From positions 29,262,520 to 29,326,519 of the forward strand of contig OW203767.1 in the NCBI GenBank assembly GCA_934045905.1: 64,000 bases of DNA. Direction: 5' to 3'. The notes under the pieces are model-generated. The model had not been told where the DNA came from. It saw nothing but the letters and a program-made list of their open reading frames with translations, and did no database searches. Below, in pieces: positions 55,638 through 64,000 of this stretch. Made by a program: the position numbers and the translations under genes. Every line of letters begins with the position of its first letter. The first letter of the stretch is position 1. Source of the DNA: Leuctra nigra. Taxonomy: Eukaryota; Arthropoda; Insecta; Plecoptera; Leuctridae.

Positions 55638-58600
55638 CTGCAACAAGTAGGGTCACTTCTTAACAAGTCTTAGGGTGAAGTTGAATTACTCACTGTTCTT
55701 TACCACAATATACCATAGTATTTTATTTTACGTTTTCGAACGTTTAAACATTTACAAACGGCCAAGAACAAAGATTGTCAAATAAATAAAAATGTTTGAT
55801 TGAACTTATTGTGTATTGCTTCAAAAAGCTTTGTAATAAAGTAAGCAAAGGAATCTTTACCCCTCATGTACCTCAACAACAATAATAACATCTTTTACTG
55901 ATAAAATAATAAGGAATGACAATTATTATGGAACAACAGATAATCTGAATCAGTGGTAAATCGTTACGTTAAATGCCTAATGGAATATTTCATAACTTTA
56001 AAACTGTTCCTATAATAGGCGCATCGTTCCTTAGGGCACTAGCGTTTAGAATTTTTTAAATTATTGATCAATAAGATATTGACGCGTTATTGATCTCTTA
56101 AAATAAAATATATGTTATTACGACCCTTGCCTACCAATACTATGTTTTCAAAATTAGTTTAAAATCGATTGACTATTGTTTATAAGAGCCAGTGTTTTGC
56201 TTTATTTCTCTTCCTGTTAACTTGAATAATATTTTCTCCAAACTCACCTTCTTTGGCGGACAATCTTTGAAATCCGACGCCTTGAAGAAACTCTTATCGA
56301 TGGCTTCGTTGTCTTTCATGTACTTGCAATATTCCACTTCGTCAGCACTTTCGAAATAGTCGTCATACCTTTCCTTGGTCGTATTCGCCTTGTAGACGAT
56401 TACTTTGATCTGCAGAAATGCAATACCGTATATATTTAGTACATCGTGTGAATATCTTAGTCCATCATTTGTATGTAAGTTCAAATTAAATGATTGTAAA
56501 GATGAGGCATCTGTGAGTAGAGTAGCATTTTGAGTGCCGTCAAAAGTGGGGTTAGGTTGCGAAGTAAGTGTATGTACATTCTTGATCTACAACAAAGTAT
56601 AAAACAATAAACATAGGTACACTCATATTTTTATTTCTTTCGGTGAATCAATTTGAAATTTTATTTACTTGTTGAAACAATACCGGTCATTTCAGAGAAA
56701 TTTAAATAAACGTAAAAATATGTATTATGACTTAAAAAAATTATAATGCAAATTTTTCTTGGCAACATTTTAATTTGTGTTTTAAAACCTTCAAATGAAT
56801 ATTTTAAGTGATTTGATGAGTACTCTGATTTTTTGTTAATGAACACAAAGCAATTTTGAACATGATGTTAAAAAAGTGAGTACTTTCAGATATAAAATAA
56901 TTTTAATTCAGAGCAGCAAAATGGAGAAATTAGACATGCCATTCTTCAAGCGGAATTTATGCAAAGGGGCTGGCACTAAGAAGGTTAAATTGAAACCAAA
57001 TTTGTAAGCTAGCGTCACGATTGTACTCTTGCACTTTCTCTGCGTGTATTTATATTTATTTTTCTGAATGTGTTCTTTCAAGGAATAGGTCAAGCCGTTT
57101 GATTTTGCATAATCATCGGGAAAAACATTTGAGGTATTTTTGCCAATGTTCAGCGCATGATCTGTCGTTAATTACGGACGTTTTATGTGTGTTGGAAATA
57201 TTCGCCAATATACCAGAATATCTCCGTGGCTGTGCTCAGTGTTGGACTGGGCCGCTGGGCAACCGGGCAATGCCCGGTGGGCCGGTTCAAAATGGGCCGA
57301 TCAGAAAAGGGCCGGTGTCAACTTCCATAAAGTATCCCTATTTAATTCATAGTCCAGAATTACAATGTTACGTAGAACTAGAATGTAGATCACATCCCAT
57401 TAAGCACACCATCTACTTCAATTGCAAGGTATTCTTATCTTAGAGTATTGTATACTGTGGTGTGATAATATGATATCGGACCTCGTCTGTCTGGGCCGCT
57501 CAAACGGTTCTTCAAGTTCGGGCCGATCCGCACTGCAATGGACTGTTTACATTGGCGGCTTAGAAAATATGCTCTCTCCTTCAGCTCTATCGGCTGTTAA
57601 ATGGCTGTTTCAATTAACACCAGAATTTTTCTAAAAAAATTATCCAATTATTTTGATTTTTTCTGCTTCCTAAAAGATTGGCTGCGCTCGAAGAAAAATT
57701 TTGATTAATTCAGACTCTGTAGCAGGACCAGAAAATTCCAAGTGACTAGCAAAATCGAAAAAAAAATTGGTGGGAACGGAAGGAAAGTTCACAAATGAAT
57801 ACAATTTAATAATAATATGAACTATTTGATACCAAAACACATAGAAACTTATTTTGTTCATTGCTGTTCTGTTGCTTATTGCAACCTTCTTCAAAGGAAT
57901 TAAATAATCGATTCATAATCTATTATCTTTTACTAGAAATTCAAAAAACTTCCTGCCAGGGCCATTGGGGATTTGATAAAATAACAAAATTTGCGTATTA
58001 TATTGCATTTTGTCTAATTTCCCAAGGATATTGCATATCACATGTTTTAAATTTCTTTGAAATGGATGCAACATAGCTTCAAATTCGATTATTTTGGATC
58101 AAAAACTCAAAAAATGCCCTGCGGGGCCAATTGGGTTACTATAAGACAAATTTGAGATGAGTATATCGCATTTGTCTAAAGTTTCCCCAGGATAATGCAT
58201 ATCAACAATTTTAAATGTCTTTGAAATTAATGGCAAAATATAGCTTCAAATTCGATTCTTTTGGATCATAAACTCAAAAAATGCCCTGCGGGGCCAATTG
58301 GGTTTCTATAACACAAATATTATCAGATTATATCACATTTGTCTAAAGTTTCCACAGGATAGTGCATATCCCAAATTTTAAATTTCTTTGAAATTGTAAT
58401 ATGCCGTCAATGGGGATTTGATCAAATAACAAAATTTGCAGATTATATTGCATTTTGTCTAAAGTTTTTCCCAGAAGATTGCATATCCCACATTTTAAAT
58501 TTCTTTGAAATGGATGCAAAATACCTTCAAACTCGATTCTCTTGAACAAAAACTCAAAAAAATGCCCTGCGGGGCCTAAGACAAATAGCTACAGATTATA

Positions 58601-60048
58601 TTACATTTGTCTAAAGTTTCCACAGCATATCACACATTTTAAATTTCTTTGAATAGAATGCCAAAATAGCTTCAAATTCGATTATTTTATATCAAAAATT
58701 CAAAAAATGCCCTGCGGGGCTACCTGGCTCCCCCTTGTGGCGGCGCACTACCTTTTCCTTACATTTATTGATCACCGATAATTTTAACCCCCACCCAAAA
58801 TAAAGTTCCTACGCGCCTGCCGCTGGCTTGTAGCATATAGTTTTGCCAAAAAAAGTTAATTCTGAAAATGGGCCGTTTTTTTACCGTGGGCCGGTTTCTA
58901 ATCTGTTGCCCGGTAAGAAATTTTACCCCAGTCCGACACTGGCTGTGCTTTCTAACAATAATCATACAATTTAGTTTCCAGGGACCAAAACAGGGACTTG
59001 GGCACTGGAAATAAAGCTGCACTTGAACATTTAGATGATTGGATGGTCATGGTTGTACGACGCGCAGACGACGTGGTTATATATTGCGCGTGAAAATTTA
59101 TTAGAAAACAGATCCAACGAGATAAGTTTTAAAACGTCAACTGCAGGTATCAAAAGAGATCGATTACAAAATAGATATCAAGATCGTCGACTTAAAAACT
59201 AAAAAGAGGAACTGTAAATAAATAATATTTATTGTCCCGTATGTATTTCTTGAAGGAAATTTCAGATATTTTATCACTGCCTCTTGGACGCATTTCGTTT
59301 CGACTCTATCCACGGTCTCCAGAGCAGCAACTTGCATCCTCATGCAAGTTGCTGCTCGCTCATCAAAGTGTGATGTGATACCTGTGTGTTGTCGGGCAGA
59401 TCCTTGATGATAACAAACGTGGCGTTAATGCCGACAAGTTGTTCGTCTAGAGCAGTCCACTGGGCCGTGGTCTGATCCGTGTTGAAGTACTCGCCACTCA
59501 TGTTGTTAATGTCAACCTGCTTCACTACCAGCTCCAAGTGCTGTGAAAACAATACGGTCCACTCATTATGCCATGCAGTCCACTGGGCCGTGGTCTGATC
59601 CGTGTTGAAGTACTCGCCACTCATGTTGTTGATGTCAACCTCTATCAAATCATGATAAAACCGGGTCATTTTAATAAAAAGCAAGTCGTTTTTAAAGTTA
59701 AATAAAAAAGCTCGCTTTGCGGGAAAAACTGGGGTTCTCAAATCACTTGAATCAAGAACAACTTGGCTGATCTTAAATACAATATTTTGAAGAAAATGCC
59801 ATGAAACCAATTTCTAGACCTTCCAAAAACATGATTATTCATAAACGTTGTGATTTCCCAAAAATGTTCCTTTTAATTTTCCTTAAAATTGGAATATTTA
59901 TAAAAAAGTATCCATATTAAAATACTTTAATTTTGAGATACTTTTTCTCGGGGGTTTCGACCCCCCAGAGCCCCGATTTCTCGCAGTATTTATTTTTTGA
60001 GCGAGCGAAGCGAGCGTCTCCTTTTGGCTCATTTGGCACGGACCTCTG

Positions 60049-60100
<52 letters not shown>

Positions 60101-61832
60101 TGTGGGTGTGTGTGTGTTTTTTTTTTCCTGTTACTGACGATATACAAGTCACAGTTTTTCTTCGATCAAGTTGAAAATTTGCACACATGTTCTGACCATT
60201 TCCGGGCGTTGCAGACCCTAATTTTTTTGAAATCCCCTGATTGGTTCAAATTTAAAAAAAATTATCTTTTGATTGGTTGGTTTTATCAATTTGAAATTTT
60301 ACAAAGTCATTGCAACCAACATTGTACCCAATCATAATAAATTTCAGCCAAATCCTCCCATTGGTTCAAATTTGAAACCATTTTTCCTGTGATTTTTGAA
60401 ATTTAAACTAGAACCGATTGACCGACCAACTAAAAACTTTGCATGGTCATTGGTACCAACATTTAAGGTATTTTTGCCAATTTTCAGTCAAATCTGTCGT
60501 TATTTTCAAAAGTTTTTGTAATTTTAGGGACATTTTGCGTGTTGGCTGTCAAATTCACGCCGACTTCGAATCTTCAGTTCAAGGCAAGGTAGTTAGAGCA
60601 GAAAGTTTCAAACGAAATGAAACTATAATGACCGATCAACAGATTGATCTGATATTATGTACACACTAATATCATATGATTTGAGTGGTCCAAGGTATAT
60701 TTTTTTTAAAGAGATCCTGTGATTTTTGAATATTAACAAGGAACAGTTCAATCATAAAGGTTGATACTAACATTTTGGGAATATTTAGAGATTTTTATTC
60801 AAGTCTGACCAAATTCAAGAATTATTGGCTTTTAATGATATTTTCGATAGACAGAATTTCGGTTCGAGGTGTTCTGCGTATCCGTGCTCGCTCATCAACG
60901 CGTTACTCAGAGCATTTTCCTAGTTTAAATTGGTATTCCTCTATATTTATGGCTGATCGAAATGTGTTCCAGAATAAGTATATAATTGTTATCGATACAT
61001 AATCCTGCGTAGAACCAATATTTTTTCAAGTTTTCATGAAAAAAAATCAAATCACAATTGATGAGGAGGTGGGCGCGTCTTCTGGGTGTCTTTCACCTAG
61101 CTCCCTATTGTCTTCATTCAGATACATAAACAAATTCACTTATTTTACATTAATAAGTGATATATTTTGTTTTCTCTGTCCTGAACAATTGCCTTGCAGT
61201 GAATTGGCTTACTTTTTGCTTTTACTCAAGGAATAATGACGTTGTGTTCTGACTTCTGAGACTGCTTCTCAATGCAAACACTGTTACTAGAAGCATTCAA
61301 GCGTCATTCACATTACCTTCTTGTCAGACGCAGCGACGCAGCAGAAGATGGAGATGAGAACACACAGACATGCAAGTGTCTTCATCCTTGTCTCACCCAT
61401 GCCTGCGAAGTACAAAACATATTCACATCTACATCTTCAAGACAAACTCGTTATAATGAACAAGATGCGTCTGAAGTCTCGAATCTTCTAACTTCTGCGT
61501 CTAAAGTACGTATTATTCTACGTAGGTATGTATTATTATTATTTTCATGCAATTTGCCTTTAGCATTTTGTATACACTATGAAGAGAGTATGAGTCATCA
61601 AAATCCCCCCTCCCCCCCCCCCCCACCCATAAACTACGATTGTCATACATTTAGTTTTACAACAAATACAATATAAGTTTCTTTCTTCTATTCTCATTTT
61701 ACTAATCATAATTTTCCAATGAAGTTTGTCACAATCTTACACTATACCCTGAGCATATAGTCTTGGCAATATCACAGAGTAACATGGAGTAATTAAGTGA
61801 AACTTACACAGAATAACAGCGATGATTTTCAT
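55470..61832 (-). CDS. Secreted DUF1091/CheB-like protein, five exons
   Basis: Join, minus strand, of 61808-61832, 61317-61402, 59382-59540, 56248-56409 and 55470-55637 = 600 nt, 199 residues. The leader MKIIAVILC is followed in frame by a second ATG region and TLACLCVLISIFCCVAA, a good signal peptide. The mature part has NATFVIIKDLPDN, VIVYKANTTKERYDDYF, EYCKYMKDNEAID, FKDCPPKKGTYHVTEWAVDG and FLAEVRLIVELKVILF. The pattern of N-glycosylation site, Cys, then C-P, G-x-Y, P and alternating strands matches insect DUF1091 (DM8) proteins such as the CheB family, secreted beta-sandwich proteins linked to chemosensation in flies. The name rests on pattern only. Introns hold hAT and B elements and a partial exon 3 duplicate. 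Confidence 0.7.
56248..56409 (-). CDS. CheB-like exon 4
   Basis: 54 codons, phase 0 to 0, from IKVIVYKANTTKERYDDYFE to FKDCPPKK; acceptor GCATTTCTGCAG, donor GTGAGT. Carries both conserved cysteines. Confidence 0.75.
57006..57236 (+). mobile_element. Old family B fragment hit by hAT element H5
   Basis: TAGCGTCACGATTGTACTCT, CACTTTCTCTGCGTGT and a later GAGGTATTTTTGCCAATGTT match the 5' region and an interior module of B elements. The H5 insertion follows. Confidence 0.5.
57237..58941. mobile_element. hAT-type non-autonomous element H5, 1.7 kb
   Basis: Starts CAGTGTTGGACTGGGCC and ends CCCCAGTCCGACACTG; exact 8-bp duplications GCTGTGCT at 57229-57236 and 58942-58949. The inner ends carry GGGCCGGTT and GGGCCGGTT-like words. 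The interior includes the tandem array below. No transposase frame. It lies in intron 3 of the CheB-like gene. Confidence 0.85.
57950..58720. repeat. Tandem ~115-175-bp repeats with GC palindromes inside H5
   Basis: About five to six degenerate units of CAAAAACTCAAAAAATGCCC with TGCGGGGCCAATTGGG, then ACAAATT..TATATTGCATTTGTCT and ATTTTAAATTTCTTTGAAAT. The palindromic GCCCTGCGGGGC recurs at ~58116, 58284, 58563 and 58708. Confidence 0.75.
59382..59540 (-). CDS. CheB-like exon 3
   Basis: 53 codons, phase 0 to 0; acceptor ATTGTTTTCACAG (minus) before HLELVVKQVDINNMSGEYF, donor GTATCA after PDNTQ. A perfect 16-bp inverted repeat GAGCAGCAACTTGCAT lies just past the donor (59320-59355). Confidence 0.75.
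59575..59642 (-). repeat. Partial duplicate of CheB-like exon 3
   Basis: 68 bp nearly identical (one visible mismatch) to 59452-59519, encoding VDINNMSGEYFNTDQTTAQW. The offset is 123 bp, so it is in the same frame, and the sequence between the copies has no stop. It lies 35 bp upstream (minus sense) of the exon 3 acceptor. Confidence 0.85.
59709..59960. repeat. Repeat shared with the loop of the 9.2-10.8 kb foldback
   Basis: Similar to 9620-9870: GGGAAAAACTGG/CGGGGCAAACTGG, then ACAATATTTTGAAGAAAAT, then TTTCTAG and TTCCTTTTAAT. It ends in TCTCGGGGGTTTCGACCCCC. Confidence 0.5.
59996..60923 (+). mobile_element. Family B element B13 with GT microsatellite
   Basis: TTTGAGCGAGCGAAGCGAGC to GCATTTTCCTAG. 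A (GT)n tract occupies ~60053-60116. The interior is colinear with B6 on the other strand. Confidence 0.8.
61317..61402 (-). CDS. CheB-like exon 2 (signal peptide)
   Basis: Acceptor GTACTTCGCAG, donor GTAATG after GACAAGAAG. Contains two in-frame ATGs, the second giving a compact leader (KTLACLCVLISIFCCVAA); either could be used. Confidence 0.65.
61808..61832 (-). CDS. CheB-like exon 1
   Basis: ATG plus eight codons and one base (MKIIAVIL), donor GTAAGT. In frame with exon 2. It may instead be a 5' UTR exon with a short upstream start. Confidence 0.55.
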
Positions 61833-61877
61833 GGCGTTGATTTCTACTTGTTGTTTCTGTGTGGGGTTTTCACAGAG

Positions 61878-61885
61878 CTTTTATA
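61878..61885 (-). promoter_or_regulatory. TATA box of the CheB-like gene
   Basis: TATAAAAG on the minus strand 46 nt before the first ATG, which predicts a start site with a ~15-20-nt leader. Confidence 0.55.
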
Positions 61886-62039
61886 CTGTTTATAATCACC
61901 ACCCTGCGCACTATAGCGTTACTGACTGCATTGCACATGGCACGTAAGTAATTACCTACTCTAGCTTTGAACTGAACTGAACTGATAAGAATACGAACGC
62001 CCAGCTGTGATTAGGTTTCAATAATTAATCGAGTAATAA

Positions 62040-62789
62040 CTAGGAAAACGCTCAGTGTAACGCGTTGATGAGCGAGCATGGGTACGTGCAAATTCTCCAA
62101 CAGGAAATGCGTACACAACGCACATAAAACATACATCCCATTTTGAATTGAAATATGAGCAACTCAATCAACATAAAAGTACCTATATGCTTTTCAAAGA
62201 AACTTGAAAATAGCATCTAAGCACCCTGGACCCTTATTTAATATCCATTTAGGCTTTGACTTCAGTGGTGGACTGGCATTGTTCTCCTAGTCCAAGGCTA
62301 GTCCCGCAATGTTATTGATATAGCTATGACCTGGACTTCAAATGACCGTACTAGTGGTTTGTGATATTAAATAGAGTCCTGGTATATAAAGTAAATCAGA
62401 TTCAATTCAATTGGCACTGGAAAACATTCATTTCGATACTTCATTCTAACAGCTATTTAAAATGTCAATAAGTTGAAAATTTGTAAAATGAGAGACAATT
62501 TTGGTCTTAATGACCATGCAAAATATGAGTTTGATCGGATTTATCGAAGACCATATTTATTTTTCAACCTATCAGGAGATGTTTATTTAAATTTTAACCA
62601 ATGAATGGATTTCAAAAAAATTAGGGTCTGCAACGCCCAGAGAATGTCCGAACACGTTTGCAAAATTTCAGCTCGATCGAAGAAAAACTCTTATCTGTAT
62701 ATTCTCAGGTAGCAGAAAAAAAACAAAAAACAAAAAACAGAGGTCCGTGCCAAATGAGCCAAAAGGAGACGCTCGCTTCGCTCGCTCAA
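62040..62789 (-). mobile_element. Family B variant B14
   Basis: 3' end CTAGGAAAACGCTCAGTG at 62040; 5' end GCTTCGCTCGCTCAA at 62789. Same subtype as B7 (GGGTACGTGCAAATTCTC, GCGTACACAACGCAC). Confidence 0.75.
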
Positions 62790-64000
62790 TGACATTGAAC
62801 TAATGATCTTGAAGACCAAAGGCTGGCAATTATTGATACTTCATTCAACATGCAATAAGATAACCGGGCTATATAGGAAGTTATATCCGGTGTTACAGTT
62901 TCAAAGTTATCAAGTTGGTTTTATTCTCCAACACTACAGTAAATTAATAATACACATTTAAGATAACAATATCTTGTGTCAGGGCATACCTTGGAAATTC
63001 TTTTTATTTATTTATTATTTATTTATTAAATATATATTGACAACTGGGCCGAGGCCCCACAAGTGCAATATAATATAGGTATACCTATTCATTTATACAA
63101 AACAATACAAACACAACTTAAAACTAAGACATCACAGGATCAGCACCAATTGGTTCCATGTCAAACAAACATAGGATCCTATAGTGTTTGAAAACAACTC
63201 GGATAAGTTATTAATATGTTGGGTAAACGATAACATGAATATTTAAAAAAAATAAAGGACTTTATTTTAATTGTACTACTCAGAATAATTAAAGTGTGAT
63301 GCAGATAATCATAATCACAACGTTGACCTGAGATACACACGAGATCTCGCGTTTCCCGATTCTTTACCTCAAATAGTTGCGAAGTTACAGCAAGTTTATT
63401 AAAACACTTTTTGTACTTCCTCAATTTTCACAAATTGAATTGAATTTTACACCGACCATTTACTTTTACTCTCTTCATCTACATCTTTGTCATCTTCTTT
63501 TTTACTAATTGTTTCCTTTTTCGTCTCCTTCTTCATCATTTACCCTCTAAAAAGCAATTAGTTATGTTCATATATCTAATATTTGAATTTATTTTAAGTT
63601 TGTGTTTTAAATTATTATAATTGCTTAAAGTCCACTTAGAATAAGCAGTGCTTAGCAGAGTACTGCACGAAATGATTTCACGAATTTTCAGTGCAAAAAT
63701 GTTTAAACAATATTATTGCTTGTAAGATCTAATCCTTTTAGGTGGGAAGGTGCTTGACAGGCCTTTTACAAGTTTCAGTTTTTGTACGGTTGATGAGTAC
63801 AAATAATGTACTAGATGCAATGATAGTATCTCAATAAAATAATTGTAATATTAAGTTTGTATTCACTTCACAATCTCAATAAATATCAGAACCTAAATAA
63901 CTTTATGTAACACCGGGAATTTAAAAATGTTCATAAAATACTTCTATAACTTGTACGAACTAGTTAAAATTATCAGAAAAAAGAACAGAATCTTAGACCA
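62790..64000. other. Unassigned DNA, with a possible LINE 3' end
   Basis: TTTATTTATTATTTATTTATT at 63006 followed by CAACTGGGCCGAGGCCCCAC looks like the reversed tail of a non-LTR element, but no coding part is present. A lysine/glutamate-rich minus-strand frame near 63450-63540 is too short to call. Confidence 0.3.

Noticed and set aside
63445..63540. Lysine/glutamate-rich minus-strand frame as a terminal exon
   Set aside because: About 30 residues of low complexity, with an in-frame stop just upstream of its ATG; no support for a gene.

Overview
This is a eukaryotic, AT-rich, repeat-dominated stretch. It is very probably from an insect: the genes are small multi-exon genes with GT-AG introns, one belongs to an insect-type secreted family (DUF1091/CheB-like), and most of the remaining DNA is transposons. 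There is no bacterial gene organisation. I cannot name the species.

Genes. Four intracellular lipid-binding (fatty acid-binding protein, FABP) genes lie in a row on the + strand, called FABP-1 to FABP-4 here: FABP-1 (exons 2 and 3 only, 2743-3940; exon 1 must lie left of the window), FABP-2 (5116-13645), FABP-3 (21358-27116) and FABP-4 (43605-48013). All share one architecture: exon 1 ends in the Gly codon after the first helix (phase 1), a ~275-nt exon 2 follows, then a short last exon carrying the C-terminal Arg-x-Tyr ligand-binding motif. On the - strand, between and across the last FABP genes, is a three-exon gene for a secreted protein with two immunoglobulin domains (39804 down to 27910). 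Also on the - strand is a five-exon gene for a secreted DUF1091/CheB-like protein (61832 down to 55470) with a TATA box.

Mobile DNA fills most of the rest. (a) About a dozen copies of a non-autonomous rolling-circle (Helitron/Helentron-like) family, called B here, start with TTGAGCGAGCG and end with CCTAG; one copy has a recognisable empty site in the window with no target duplication. (b) Four copies of a larger element, A, start TCTAGTGGAGCGG and end in a long hairpin; two near-identical 2.35-kb copies are in opposite orientation on either side of FABP-3. (c) Five hAT-type insertions have CAG... inverted termini, four of them with exact 8-bp target duplications. (d) There are non-LTR retrotransposon pieces, one in A3 and one in the FABP-2 intron, both with target duplications. 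(e) A near-perfect 2.36-kb palindrome lies at 49818-52180. (f) tRNA-derived SINE-like copies, MITEs, an AT-rich TATAGT array and many poly-C/poly-G tracts make up the rest.

The most unusual feature is a recurring pattern of partial exon duplications. The 5' ends of internal exons, in two cases with their 3' splice acceptors, are tandemly duplicated just upstream of the real exon in FABP-1 (four extra acceptors), FABP-3 (nine 129-bp units, all in frame and stop-free) and the CheB-like gene (one 123-bp-spaced partial copy, also in frame). In FABP-3 a transcript using the first acceptor would encode an FABP with about 387 extra residues in nine 43-residue repeats.

Together the window looks like a lipid-binding-protein cluster being expanded and reshaped by local duplication, gene conversion and heavy transposon traffic. 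No metabolic operon or defence system is present.
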